A DNA stretch of 64,000 bases, from contig NZ_PHSO01000003.1 in NCBI RefSeq assembly GCF_002870965.1, positions 1 through 64,000 on the forward strand. Reading direction: 5' to 3'. Within the stretch, counting starts at the first letter, position 1. Each line of letters begins with the position of its first letter. The notes beneath the pieces were generated by a model that searched no databases, was not told where the DNA came from, and was given only the letters and a program-made list of their open reading frames with translations. Shown piece by piece: positions 44,115-53,729 of the stretch. Source of the DNA: Tsuneonella flava. Lineage in GTDB: Bacteria; Pseudomonadota; Alphaproteobacteria; Sphingomonadales; Sphingomonadaceae. The position numbers and the translations under genes are program-made.

Positions 44115-45037
44115 TCGGTTACCTCCGGTTTTACGAGATCGGCCACGCCGAGCACCGCTGCGACACACATATGCGTGATCAGCAGCAGGCCGGCCATCAT
44201 CGCCATCAGCGTGCCGATCGCAATGTCCTGGCCGAATAGGAACACTGCGAGCCCGGCGAACACGACATCCTTGTTCGGGATGAAGGGCAGGCGAGAAATA
44301 AGCATGCGAACGGTCGCAAGGAACATCCACCAGACAACTGCAACACTGGGCAGCGTCAGATGCCACAACAGCGCCGACAGTGCGAGCGATGCCACGATAC
44401 GCGCGATGTGCATCGCGAAAATGAACACCAGTTCATTGCGGGGCAGCGAGAAAATGGACTTGCGAAACACCATCGCTGCGAATGAAATCAGCAGAACCAC
44501 CGCCAGCGACCACAACAGCGGGCGGCTGCCTTCCTGCAGGATCGTGCTGCCGATCATCGGCCATACGCCGATCAGCAGCAGCAAAGTCATCACGTTGCCC
44601 GCCACAGCGGACAGGATCGTCACATCCTTCACTGCGCCGAATGGAGCGGCGACCATTGCCGTCCGTTTGCGCGCCCAGGAATAGAAATAAGCCTCACCCA
44701 GATATCCGAGCAGCAGTTCGTTCGCGACCTGCTTACGCAGCAGTGCGCCGAAGCCCGAGAGAGGAATCTGCCACAGGCGACGGAAGATGATCCATTCGCT
44801 GATCGGGCCGGCGAGGTAGAAGAATGGAAACACCAGCCAGAACAGCGGTGAACGCGGAACCATCGCCCACAATTCAGCGAGGTTGATCGAACGCAACTGC
44901 CACGCCACCGCCCCCAGCAGGGCAAGCGAAATCGCCATCGGCACCAGGTTCCACAACCGGTTGCGCGTCGGGCGGTCGAGCGGAGCCAGCTCGATACGGT
45001 CGCTATCAGGCGTCAAGGCAAGCGTATCCTGCGTCAT
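44111..45037 (-). CDS. Flippase-like integral membrane protein (UPF0104-type, tentative)
   Basis: About 308 residues with eight or so hydrophobic helices, among them LVPMAISLALLGAVAWQL, PLFWLVFPFFYLAGPISEW and ISRLPFIPNKDVVFAGLAVF. The pattern recalls the lysylphosphatidylglycerol-synthase transmembrane/UPF0104 group linked to lipid or glycolipid flipping, but the match is weak. Start ATG 45037 is preferred over 45091. It is coupled to the DUF2141 gene. Confidence 0.7.
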   Translation of the reverse strand: MTQDTLALTPDSDRIELAPLDRPTRNRLWNLVPMAISLALLGAVAWQLRSINLAELWAMVPRSPLFWLVFPFFYLAGPISEWIIFRRLWQIPLSGFGALLRKQVANELLLGYLGEAYFYSWARKRTAMVAAPFGAVKDVTILSAVAGNVMTLLLLIGVWPMIGSTILQEGSRPLLWSLAVVLLISFAAMVFRKSIFSLPRNELVFIFAMHIARIVASLALSALLWHLTLPSVAVVWWMFLATVRMLISRLPFIPNKDVVFAGLAVFLFGQDIAIGTLMAMMAGLLLITHMCVAAVLGVADLVKPEVTE

Positions 45038-45252
45038 ATTGCGACGTTTTTTCGAGCCTATCCTGTTCGAAATGAAGGCCGGACAGAGCATCGCCTGCCA
45101 GCATACGGCACCGTGCCGCTATGCCCGCGATATGACACACAGCAGATTTATCCAGTGTGAACTCCATCGGCAGCTTCCGGTCAGGCAGCATATGCGGCGC
45201 GACTATGCAGTGGGATACCGGTCGCACGGGGGCGGCCGATAGGGAAATCGGG

Positions 45253-46002
45253 TCAATTGGCAGCATTGGCATCCAGATCGGCATAGCGCCCCACAGGGCG
45301 GCGACGCGCGAAGGCGCCAACGGTGCGATCGATATCGCGGAGGATCGATTGTTTGGTCGTATCGCCAGGGTGAACAGCGATCCGCACCGTGTTCAGCGGG
45401 TGCAATCCGGTACGCGCCAGCCCGGCAAAGAATAGTGACGAAGCCGTCCGCATCGTGGATCGGCTGGCCCAGGTGATCACCGGGCCTTTCGCCAGCACCG
45501 CGCCATCCGACGGGCGCCAGACGCGGAAGTGATCTTCTGCCAGACGGAAGCCGACTTCGAATAACGCCGCCCGCGCGCCATCGCCATAAAGCCACGCGGG
45601 AGCGATAAATCCGGTAGCCTCCCGCCCGATGGTGTCTTCCACCAGAGCCTTGCCATCGCGCATCCGCCGCACGGCTTCGTCATGCGACAGGCCGAGGAAT
45701 TCGCCCTCCCCCGCTGTCATATGCTTCGCCTTGAAGTTCGCCAGCCCTTCGTGCTGCGACAGATCCTTGTGGAACCAGCCGTGGACGAACATTTCCACTC
45801 CGCGGTCGGCCCATTCGCGCAACTTTGCCCGATAGGCGACGTTTGGTTCCAGCGGGTTGGCGCCCCAGTGATCGGGCACCACCAGCATGGCAAAACGCGG
45901 CCCGCCCAGCAGCCTTTCCAGACGATCGGCAAGGCGATCGACCTGATCGGAAAAACCGGGGCCGACATCGTGTATCGACACAAGCAGACGGCGCGCGCTC
46001 AT
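45253..46002 (-). CDS. DUF2334-type polysaccharide deacetylase
   Basis: 249 residues. The NodB-like fold shows RLLVSIHDVGPGFSDQVDRL (catalytic Asp), MLVVPDHWGANPLEPN, VEMFVHGWFHKDLSQHEG (metal His pair) and ATGFIAPAWLYGDGARAAL, with a final His in VRIAVHPGD. It probably removes acetyl groups from a cell-envelope sugar. Together with the GT4 and flippase-like genes it suggests synthesis of a glycolipid or short glycan. The 215 bp before the flippase-like gene hold nothing recognised. Confidence 0.87.
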   Translation of the reverse strand: MSARRLLVSIHDVGPGFSDQVDRLADRLERLLGGPRFAMLVVPDHWGANPLEPNVAYRAKLREWADRGVEMFVHGWFHKDLSQHEGLANFKAKHMTAGEGEFLGLSHDEAVRRMRDGKALVEDTIGREATGFIAPAWLYGDGARAALFEVGFRLAEDHFRVWRPSDGAVLAKGPVITWASRSTMRTASSLFFAGLARTGLHPLNTVRIAVHPGDTTKQSILRDIDRTVGAFARRRPVGRYADLDANAAN

Positions 46003-46176
46003 CCCCGCGGCATCGCACGGAAGAGGGCAGCCCCGCAAAGGGCGACCGGAAAGGCCCGAATGGACAACATAACAATCTTGTCCGCACGGGTAATGTCGAT
46101 TCCGGGGAATTCAAGCTTGCACGGCATTAATGAATTGATGAAACCCACGGCGGAACCGGGCATTATCAGCCGTATC

Positions 46177-46974
46177 ATGATCATCTCCATCGACGCCCAT
46201 TTCGACTTCACGCTGCCGCAGCTCACTGATGTCGCACTACAATTCGAAGCCGCGTCGCTGCCCGAACAGCGACTAATCCGCTGCGACACCCGCCTTTCGC
46301 CCAGCGAATATTTCGCGCGCATCCCGGCAGAAGATAACATCGGTGAACGAATCATGTTGAGCGCCGATGGCTTTTTCAGCGTCGATTATTCGGCGGAAGT
46401 GGAAATCGACCGCATCACCGCCCCGCTCGGTTCACTGGAGGCGCTTCAGCCACACGAATTGCCAGGCGAAGTGTTCAGCTACCTGATGGATTCGCGGTAT
46501 TGTCAGGCAGACCGGTTCCATTCCTTCGTCGACGACGAATTCGGTGCCACGACTGGGGGTGCGCGAGTGCTGGCGATCCGCGACTGGATTGCCGGACACT
46601 TCACCTATGAACCCGGTTCGAGCACGCCCGAGACCACCGCGATGGACAGCTTCATCGAACGCCGGGGCATCTGCCGCGATTATGCCCATGTGCTGGTAAC
46701 ACTGGCGCGGGCATCCACGATCCCGGCGCGGTTCGTCTCGTGCTTTTCCCCCGGCGTCGAGCCGCCCGATTTTCATGCCGTGGCGGAAGTCTTTCTGGCC
46801 GACCCCACGGTGGCTGGCGGCGGTGCCTGGCATCTGGTCGATGCGACCGGGATGGCGACACCAAGCGATATCGTGAAAATCGGCGTGGGTCGCGATGCCG
46901 CCGATGTCAGCTTCCTGACGACGTTTGGCGACTCCCAGTTTGGCAACAAGACAGTGGCCGTCAGCCAGACATAA
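46177..46974 (+). CDS. Transglutaminase-like cysteine protease-fold protein
   Basis: 265 residues (278 if ATG 46138 is used). The N-terminal 130 residues are a beta region found in many transglutaminase-like proteins; the core triad is Cys in RRGICRDYAHVLVTLAR, His in PPDFHAVAEVFL and Asp in WHLVDATGM. No signal peptide is seen. Such proteins hydrolyse or cross-link amide bonds; the target is unknown. Divergent from the deacetylase. Confidence 0.9.
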   Translation: MIISIDAHFDFTLPQLTDVALQFEAASLPEQRLIRCDTRLSPSEYFARIPAEDNIGERIMLSADGFFSVDYSAEVEIDRITAPLGSLEALQPHELPGEVFSYLMDSRYCQADRFHSFVDDEFGATTGGARVLAIRDWIAGHFTYEPGSSTPETTAMDSFIERRGICRDYAHVLVTLARASTIPARFVSCFSPGVEPPDFHAVAEVFLADPTVAGGGAWHLVDATGMATPSDIVKIGVGRDAADVSFLTTFGDSQFGNKTVAVSQT

Positions 46975-47169
46975 TCGCCTGACCGCGCGGCTGCGATAGA
47001 GGCTCAGCCGATCCGTGGATTGCTGCGTCGCGCCACCCATCTCAACGGCGGGGCCGCTCCTCCAGACCCTGCTCGCCCCCCGTTAACTTTTACGCGAGCG
47101 GCGTCCCACAGGGAGACGCGCCTGCCTTCGCCTCTGGCCGTCACGGTCGGTTCGCACCATAATGGGGGC

Positions 47170-47850
47170 ATGAATACGATGGTAAAATGGATTGGCGGCG
47201 CCACCGCGGCAGTCGTTCTCGCTGCCGGTGGGGCCATGCTGGTCAGCGACCGGATGGCCGATAGCCAGACCGAAGCGAGCCCCGCTATCGAAGATGCGAT
47301 TCCGGTCGATCCGGCAGCTCTGACTGACGAGAAGGTCGCTGATGACGATGCGAAGCCAACCGCATCTGCCACCCCAGAAGCGGATGAGCGGTTCGTCGTG
47401 AAGCGCATTCTCGATATCCCCGGCCCGATCAAATACGGCCAGTATTTCTGGGATGACAAAGATGTGCCCGATGGTCCGCTGGTGATGACAGTGGACCTCG
47501 ATGCGCGGGTGCTGTCGGTATTCAAAGGCGGGTATGAAATCGGCGCGGCTGCCGTCCTGCTCGGCACGGACGATTATCCCACACCGCTGGGTACGTTCCC
47601 GATCATGTCGAAGGAACGGCACAACGTTTCGGAGAAATACGGCAATGCGCCTATGCCGTGGACCATGCGCCTGACCAGCGACGGGGTGGCGATCCACGGC
47701 GGCTCGAATGTTGAAAACGGCTATGCCAGCCACGGCTGCATCGCCGGGCCGGACGAGTTCGTCTCCAAGATTTATTCCATCGCCAAGCCGGGCGACAAAG
47801 TCATCATTACCCGTGGTGAAACGATGACGAAGGGCGATTCGATTATTTAG
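47170..47850 (+). CDS. L,D-transpeptidase (YkuD)
   Basis: 226 residues. A signal-anchor helix (GGATAAVVLAAGGAMLVSD), an acidic linker, then the YkuD domain with VMTVDLDARVLSVFKGG, YPTPLGTFPIMSKE and the active site VAIHGGSNVENGYASHGCIA (Cys about 190). It forms 3-3 peptidoglycan cross-links or attaches proteins to the wall. Start ATG 47170 is used since the upstream frame is not protein-like. It overlaps tilS by 8 bp convergently. Confidence 0.93.
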   Translation: MNTMVKWIGGATAAVVLAAGGAMLVSDRMADSQTEASPAIEDAIPVDPAALTDEKVADDDAKPTASATPEADERFVVKRILDIPGPIKYGQYFWDDKDVPDGPLVMTVDLDARVLSVFKGGYEIGAAAVLLGTDDYPTPLGTFPIMSKERHNVSEKYGNAPMPWTMRLTSDGVAIHGGSNVENGYASHGCIAGPDEFVSKIYSIAKPGDKVIITRGETMTKGDSII

Positions 47851-48718
47851 GATCGTGTCCGGGCGTTCTGCGCGCAGGTTCGGGCCGTAAGATCCAGTCT
47901 GCCCCGCGGAGTTGCGCCAGCACGCCGCCCAGATTGGCGGCTTGTCCTGCCCGTAAAGCCTGATCGAGCCGGGCGATGGCCGAACCGCGCGCATCGCCGC
48001 CCAGTTCCCCGATGGCCCGTGCCAGCACCCGCAAGCGAACCGCGCGTGGGGCCTGCGGGCGATAGGTGATTTCGGCGCCGTTCACGGCAACCTGCCGGTC
48101 CCATTCACTTTGCGCGGCCCATTCGATCGCTTCGTCCGCATCCGCCAGATGGGCAGCACTGGTCGCCAGCGCCAGCGGATCGATCCAGTCGGCTACGGAA
48201 AGCTGCGCGCGCACTCGCGCCCTGTCGTACCGCGGATCAGCATTCGACGGATCGGTGGCAGCCATCAGCCCCGCGCCATCGACAATGCCCTGCAATTCCG
48301 CCTTGCGCCAGCCAAGCAGCGGGCGGATCAGCGGCACACCGCCCGGCGAGGCCCCTGCCGCGCGCACCCCGGCAAGGCCCGCGACACCGCTGCCCCGGTT
48401 GAGCCGCATCAGCAGGGTTTCGGCCTGATCGTCCGCATGGTGCGCGGTCGCCAGCGCACCCAGCCCGCGCGCGGTGAGCCAGCCTTCCAATGCGCCATAG
48501 CGGGCGAGACGCGCTTCTGCCTGAACATTGCCCGGCTCCACCGAAACCGGCAATATCGCATGCGGCACGGCCAGATCGGCACAAATACGCGCGACCATCG
48601 TCGCTTCGTCCACGCTTTCAGGGCGCAGGCGGTGATCGACGGTGGCCGCCTCTATCCGCCCCGGCAATGCAGCATGGGCGAGCAGCAGGAGTGCAAGACT
48701 ATCCGGCCCACCCGACAC
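47843..48718 (-). CDS. tilS: tRNA(Ile)-lysidine synthase TilS, start uncertain
   Basis: At least 291 residues. The PP-loop SGGPDSLALLLLAHAA begins the GTG-initiated frame, followed by ATAHHADDQAETLLMRLNRG and ATDPSNADPRYDRARVR, TilS hallmarks. It makes lysidine in the CAU-anticodon tRNA-Ile. However, the strand LGLAV that must precede the loop, plus an N-terminal helix (ARFRADLERVWP), is encoded in frame upstream to about 48844 without any ATG, GTG or TTG before an in-frame stop. Candidates are ATT 48844 or CTG 48832. The product is probably about 330 residues from a rare start. Confidence 0.85.
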   Translation of the reverse strand: MSGGPDSLALLLLAHAALPGRIEAATVDHRLRPESVDEATMVARICADLAVPHAILPVSVEPGNVQAEARLARYGALEGWLTARGLGALATAHHADDQAETLLMRLNRGSGVAGLAGVRAAGASPGGVPLIRPLLGWRKAELQGIVDGAGLMAATDPSNADPRYDRARVRAQLSVADWIDPLALATSAAHLADADEAIEWAAQSEWDRQVAVNGAEITYRPQAPRAVRLRVLARAIGELGGDARGSAIARLDQALRAGQAANLGGVLAQLRGADWILRPEPARRTPGHDPK

Positions 48719-48839
48719 AGCCAGTCCCAGTCGTGGGGCATCCGGCGCGGGCGATGGAACAGCGGCATCGGCGGCATCGGGCCAGACCCGTTCGAGGTCT
48801 GCCCGAAACCGCGCGATCAGATGCGGATGCAGCCCGCTA

Positions 48840-49778
48840 TCAATTGCATTTCACTTTCTTGAGATTGGCCTGATACTGGCCGCTCAGCCGCCCGGTGGCG
48901 ACCGCCGGATAGGTATCGCTGAATTCGGCCAGTGCGATACAGGCGCGCTTGGTATCTTTCAGCGCGATCATCGCCTCTGCCAGATAGAGCAGGCTGTCCG
49001 GCGCACGCGCGCCCTGCTTGTCGGATTGATAGTTCTTCAGGAACCATGCCGCCGCTTCCTTGGGCTTGCCATCGTCGAGATAGGCGCGGCCCAGCAGGTT
49101 GCGGCCATAGCTGATCCGCGAATGCTTCGGATATTTTTCGACGAACATAGAAAGCTGCTGTTCCGCTTCGGGATAGAACTTCGCATCCCACAGGCGGAAA
49201 CCGTAACTGTATTCGTCATCCCCGGCATCGTCGGTCTTAGGCTTGGTAATCGCCTGCACCGCCGCCAGCCGCTCAGCAGTCGGGCCGCTGGGCTTCGCTG
49301 CGGGTTGTGCCGATTGCGCGGCCGGCTTTGGCGCCGAAGCGCCACCGGTCATCGCAGAAAGGTTCGAACCCACTGCTTCGCTCGATGTCGTAGTGGTCGC
49401 GGCAGGCGCCGCACCGCTAAACGTATCGAGACGCTGGTTGATCAGATTGATCGCGTTGGTGTTGACTTCGGTCTGTGCCGTCAGCCCGGCAATCCGCGAT
49501 TCCAGAGCATCGAGCCGGGCGAGGATATCGGTCACCGCCGTTGTCGTGGGCGCGGAGGTGTTTGGTGCGGTGGTCGGCTGTGCCTGCGTAATCTGCGGTT
49601 CGAAGAACTTGCCGTCCGCACCGGGGAAGACCTTACGCTGCAGCGCGCGGATTTCCGCCTCGACCTTCTTCAGGCGCGCTTCGGAATTGGCATCCTGTGC
49701 TGCGACCGGGGTCGCGGTGGCGGCGATGGCAGCCAGCGCCAGCGGCGCGGCGATCGCCCGAATGGTAAAATTGCCCAT
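48840..49778 (-). CDS. Tol-Pal system protein YbgF/CpoB-like
   Basis: 312 residues. Signal peptide (LALAAIAATATPVAAQ), a coiled-coil segment (SEARLKKVEAEIRALQRKVF), a low-complexity linker, then TPR-like helices: FRLWDAKFYPEAEQQLSMFV, YGRNLLGRAYLDDGKPKEAA and SLLYLAEAMIALKDTKRACI. YbgF/CpoB coordinates peptidoglycan synthesis and outer-membrane constriction. GGAAGGGACCAC precedes the ATG. tilS follows immediately, an order seen in other sphingomonads. Confidence 0.9.
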   Translation of the reverse strand: MGNFTIRAIAAPLALAAIAATATPVAAQDANSEARLKKVEAEIRALQRKVFPGADGKFFEPQITQAQPTTAPNTSAPTTTAVTDILARLDALESRIAGLTAQTEVNTNAINLINQRLDTFSGAAPAATTTTSSEAVGSNLSAMTGGASAPKPAAQSAQPAAKPSGPTAERLAAVQAITKPKTDDAGDDEYSYGFRLWDAKFYPEAEQQLSMFVEKYPKHSRISYGRNLLGRAYLDDGKPKEAAAWFLKNYQSDKQGARAPDSLLYLAEAMIALKDTKRACIALAEFSDTYPAVATGRLSGQYQANLKKVKCN

Positions 49779-49931
49779 GTGGTCCCTTCCGTCAGATGCC
49801 TTCAGACATATCCGACCCTTCCCTTGAACGGGTCAGTCGAACGACGCCTGAACGGCAACGGCGGCAATTTGCCGCCGCGTGGCGTGCTTGTCGAGCCGCC
49901 GGTTAACCTTATTCGGGGAAACTGCGCGAGA

Positions 49932-50762
49932 TCAATTTCCCATTGCCGCCGATTGGGTGTCAGATTGGGCCGATCGGTCCAGCAGCGCCTTCGCAGTCAC
50001 GGGCACATCTTTCATCACTCCCTGTTCATCGGACAGTTTGGGAATGGAGCGACCGCCAACTGTGATCGAAAAGGCATCGGGCCGTCCGGTCCACGCCATC
50101 GGCCCCTTGGCATCGGCGGGAACGGTATAGCTTTCGCCTTTGGCCATCTGCTTCTGCATCAACTGCTTGCCATCGGCGTCGTAGAACTTGATCCACATCC
50201 CTTCCTGTTCAGACGTAAATACGACCGGGCCACTGGAAGGGGCCGCCGCCGGTTTCGCGGCAGGGCGCGGCGCCGCGGTCGCGCTGGCCGATGCAACGGG
50301 TGCATCGTCAGGGCCAAGCAGCGATGCAGGGCCCGAACCCGGTGCGACCACGCGGGTATAGAACATAAATCCGCCGACGAGCAGCAGGAGCACCGCCAGC
50401 ACACTGAGCGCAGTAAGCCCACGCGAGGGCACCCGCGTCGGATCGCCCGGCTCGAACGTCGCGACCCGTTGCCGTTCCGAATAATCGGTCGCGCCCAGTT
50501 GCGCGCGCACGTCGTCCAGAATTTCCTTCTCGTCGAGGCCCAGCATACGCGCATATGTGCGGGAAAAGCCGATCGCATATGTCCGCGCGGGCAGCGCACC
50601 GAAATCGCCCGCCTCGATCACTTCGAGATGGCGCAGCGGAATGCGGGTTTCGGCGGCGACCTGTTCGATCGTCATCCCGGCAGCTTCGCGTGCCTGACGC
50701 AAGCGGTCGCCCGCACCATGCAGCGGGAGTTCTTCGTTCGGCGTAGCCGTATCCTGATCCAT
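49932..50762 (-). CDS. RodZ-like HTH membrane protein
   Basis: 276 residues. The N-terminal Xre-type helix-turn-helix reads GDRLRQAREAAGMTIEQVAA and ETRIPLRHLEVIEAGDFGAL; one membrane helix follows (LSVLAVLLLLVGGFMFYTRV, about 130-150), then a periplasmic domain (DUF4115-like; GMWIKFYDADGKQLMQKQM). This is the RodZ layout, tying MreB to the wall machinery. ATG 50762 is preferred over the longer frame to 50834. About 150 bp on each side carry no gene. Confidence 0.88.
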   Translation of the reverse strand: MDQDTATPNEELPLHGAGDRLRQAREAAGMTIEQVAAETRIPLRHLEVIEAGDFGALPARTYAIGFSRTYARMLGLDEKEILDDVRAQLGATDYSERQRVATFEPGDPTRVPSRGLTALSVLAVLLLLVGGFMFYTRVVAPGSGPASLLGPDDAPVASASATAAPRPAAKPAAAPSSGPVVFTSEQEGMWIKFYDADGKQLMQKQMAKGESYTVPADAKGPMAWTGRPDAFSITVGGRSIPKLSDEQGVMKDVPVTAKALLDRSAQSDTQSAAMGN

Positions 50763-50911
50763 TACCTGTCCAAATGATTGTGCGCCCCGTCCCCCGGGCT
50801 TGTTATCAGAAAAGTACCGCGTGTTACCTGTCAATAATTCGATGTTATGCGTGGCGTTGTTGTCGATGAAGTGGCCGAAGAGCGCGGTGAACCCCGCAAA
50901 ACCATGCCAAA

Positions 50912-53179
50912 TCAGTCAGTTTCAATGCCCCTTTCGTCTGCCCATTGCTGTAAAGCGGCACGCATATCCGGCGGCGGCGAATGCAGCCACCCCGTCATCG
51001 CCGCGCCGATTTCTGACAATTCCACCTTACGAACCAGTTCCTTGATCGGGCCGATAGCGGCAGGTGTGATCGACAGCTTGCGGAAACCCAGCCCGAGCAG
51101 AGCCAGTGCCTCCAGAGGCCGCCCCCCCATCTCGCCACATACACGCAAATCCACCCCGCTGCCTTCCACCGCCAGCACGACACGGCGCAGGAACCGCAGA
51201 ATAGCGGGACTGACCCAGTCATATCGCTCCGCCAGTTTAGGATTGGCGCGGTCCGCGGCGAACAGGAACTGTGTCAGATCGTTGGTTCCGATCGAGAGAA
51301 ACGAAATCCGGGGCAACAATGCATCCAGCACTTCGGCCAGAGCGGGCACTTCCAGCATGGCCCCGTAATGGATCGCTTCGGGCAGGACTTTCTTCCGTTT
51401 TTTCAGGAAGGCAAGCTGGCCATCGAACACCGCCTTCGCAGCGTCGAATTCCCACGGTTCGGATACCATCGGGAACATGACGTAAAGCGTCCGCCCACTG
51501 GCCGCTTCGAGCAAAGCGCGGGCCTGCGCCTTGAGCAGCCCCTCACGCTCCAACGCGAGCCGCAGTGCCCGCCAGCCCATCGCCGGATTCTCTTCGTTTT
51601 CCGCCTCTTCCGAATGGATATACGAAACCGCTTTGTCGCCGCCGATATCGACCGTGCGGAAGACCACCGGTTTATCACCCGCTGCTTCCAACACGTCGCG
51701 ATAGAGCCGCGTCTGGCGTTCGCGTTGCGGCATCGTGGCGGAGACAAGGAACTGAAATTCGGTGCGAAACAGCCCGACCCCGTCCGCCCCGACCAGCGGC
51801 AGCGATGCAATATCGTCGCGCAGACCGGCATTCATCATCACCTGTATCCGCGTGCCGTCGCGGGTGAAGGGTTCGACATCACGCAATTCGGCATAGGCCG
51901 CCTGCCGTTCGCGGGTGCGTGCGAAACGATCGACAAACAGATCGAGTGTTTGCTGCGCCGGACGGACATGGACAATCGACTTGTCGGCGTCGAGCAGCAC
52001 TTCATCGCCATCGCGCACAATCCCGCGAATGCCGCGCGCGCGCCCCAGCACCGGAATACCCATTGCCCGCGCCACGATCACGACGTGCGCGGTCAGCGAA
52101 CCTTCTTCCAGAATAACGCCCTTGAGACGCCGCCGATCATATTCGAGCAATTCCGCCGGGCCAAGGTTGCGAGCGATCAGGATCGTATCGCGCCGCAGCC
52201 CTTGCGTCGCAGCAGTGCCGAGCTGGCCCGAAACGATCCGCAACAGGCGGTTCGACAGATCTTCCAGATCGTGCATCCGATCGGCCAGCAACGGATCGTC
52301 GATTTCGCGCATCCGCATCCGGGTGCGTTGCTGCACCCGCTCGATAGCCGCCTCTGCCGTCAGCCCGGAATCGATCGCTTCGTTGATCCGGCGGCTCCAC
52401 CCTTCATCGTAAGCGAACATCTTGTAAGTCTGGAGGACTTCGTCATGTTCGCCGCCGGTTCCGAACTCGGCCTGACTGGCCATCGCTTCGATCTGATCAC
52501 GCATCTTGTCGAACGCGAGATAGACCCGCTGTCGCTCGACCTCGATATCGTCGGCCACGACCTGATCGATCTGGATACGCGGCTGATGGAAGACCGCAAC
52601 GCCCGACGCGATGCCTTTCACCAGACTGAGGCCAGTGACCATCTGCGGCCCGGAAAGCAGCTCTCCCAGCGCACCGGTTTCTTCGTCCACCAGTCCATTG
52701 TGCGCGATCAGTTCACTCAGCACCATCGCCACGGTCTGCAGCGCTTCGATCTCGACATCTTCGTAGCGGCGGGGGTCGGAATGCTGGACGCACAACGTAC
52801 CGACTGCCCGTTCGCGATAGACGATCGGCACCCCGGCAAACGAATGGAACCGTTCTTCGCCCGTTTCCGGGCGATAGGCGAAGTCGGGATGCGCCGCCGC
52901 TTCCGCGAGGTTGAGCGTTTCGATCCGGTCGGCAATCACCCCGTTCAGGCCTTCGCCCACTGCCAGCCGGGTCACGTGGACCGCGCTCTGTTCCAGACCG
53001 CGGGTTGCGAACAGTTCGAGCATCCCTTCGCGCAGAAGGTAGATCGAGCAGACTTCGCTGTGCAGATTTTCGCCGATGATTTCGACCACACGATCCAGCT
53101 TGCCCTGCGGATGCAGGCGCGAAGCCATGACTTCGTGCAACTGGGTAAGTATCGAGCGGGCGGCGGCGGCGGCGGACAT
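50912..53179 (-). CDS. ptsP: PEP-protein phosphotransferase PtsP (EI-Ntr)
   Basis: 755 residues. An N-terminal GAF domain (about 15-160; GENLHSEVCSIYLLREGMLE, FAGVPIVYRERAVGTLCVQ) precedes enzyme I domains. The phospho-His is in SLTAHVVIVARAMGIPVLG (about 364); the PEP-binding barrel has GADGVGLFRTEFQF, SIGTNDLTQFLFAADR and the active Cys in VCGEMGG (about 681). It starts the nitrogen phosphotransferase cascade by transferring phosphate from PEP to NPr. NPr and EIIA are not in the window. Confidence 0.96.
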   Translation of the reverse strand: MSAAAAARSILTQLHEVMASRLHPQGKLDRVVEIIGENLHSEVCSIYLLREGMLELFATRGLEQSAVHVTRLAVGEGLNGVIADRIETLNLAEAAAHPDFAYRPETGEERFHSFAGVPIVYRERAVGTLCVQHSDPRRYEDVEIEALQTVAMVLSELIAHNGLVDEETGALGELLSGPQMVTGLSLVKGIASGVAVFHQPRIQIDQVVADDIEVERQRVYLAFDKMRDQIEAMASQAEFGTGGEHDEVLQTYKMFAYDEGWSRRINEAIDSGLTAEAAIERVQQRTRMRMREIDDPLLADRMHDLEDLSNRLLRIVSGQLGTAATQGLRRDTILIARNLGPAELLEYDRRRLKGVILEEGSLTAHVVIVARAMGIPVLGRARGIRGIVRDGDEVLLDADKSIVHVRPAQQTLDLFVDRFARTRERQAAYAELRDVEPFTRDGTRIQVMMNAGLRDDIASLPLVGADGVGLFRTEFQFLVSATMPQRERQTRLYRDVLEAAGDKPVVFRTVDIGGDKAVSYIHSEEAENEENPAMGWRALRLALEREGLLKAQARALLEAASGRTLYVMFPMVSEPWEFDAAKAVFDGQLAFLKKRKKVLPEAIHYGAMLEVPALAEVLDALLPRISFLSIGTNDLTQFLFAADRANPKLAERYDWVSPAILRFLRRVVLAVEGSGVDLRVCGEMGGRPLEALALLGLGFRKLSITPAAIGPIKELVRKVELSEIGAAMTGWLHSPPPDMRAALQQWADERGIETD

Positions 53180-53366
53180 CGGCTGCCATGTCTAACCGAT
53201 TGTGCCCGCGTTGGGAAACGCCCATTCGCAGCTGTTGCGGATTATCATGAGAAATGGCGCGTGCAGCAGGCCATCCGGCCTCTGCGACGCGCCATCCTCC
53301 CGCCGGTCAAGCGGTGATCGTGCCTGCCGAAAGGGGTTGGCAGGCGCGCAAAACCCTCATGCGGTA

Positions 53367-53525
53367 CTAAATCTGGTTCAGCTCTTCTTTGATGCGGAGC
53401 TTTTGTACCTTGATGCGCTTGATCGCCTCCACATTGGGTGCCGGTCGATTCATCTCCTCGCGCAAGCGGGCTTCGAGACCAGCATGTTTGGAGTGGAGGG
53501 CATCGGCGTGGGACGATGAAAGCAT
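53367..53525 (-). CDS. YdcH family small protein (DUF465)
   Basis: 52 residues, too short for usual ORF cut-offs: HADALHSKHAGLEARLREEM and then VEAIKRIKVQKLRIKEELNQ, the helical-hairpin pattern of DUF465/YdcH. AGGAG sits 6 nt before the ATG, a near-ideal ribosome site. Function unknown. It is divergent from a second DUF465 gene at 53730. Confidence 0.85.
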   Translation of the reverse strand: MLSSSHADALHSKHAGLEARLREEMNRPAPNVEAIKRIKVQKLRIKEELNQI

Positions 53526-53729
53526 ATCGTTCTCCTAAACGAAGGGGCCCCTTCTCGCGGGGGACACCCGGTGAAGCGACTCGCACCTTCGCGGAACGAG
53601 CCGCGTCTCATTATTGAAACATAACATTGATGACTTGCGAAGCCCCCACGAATCCCTAATCGACGGACCGCACGCGAATCTGCGACGAGGCGTTCGCACC
53701 TGAGCGCGAGCATAGGGAGTAGAGCGGGG

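Noticed and set aside
51368-53317. 649-residue plus-strand frame opposite ptsP
   Set aside because: Antisense shadow; ptsP motifs are all on the minus strand.
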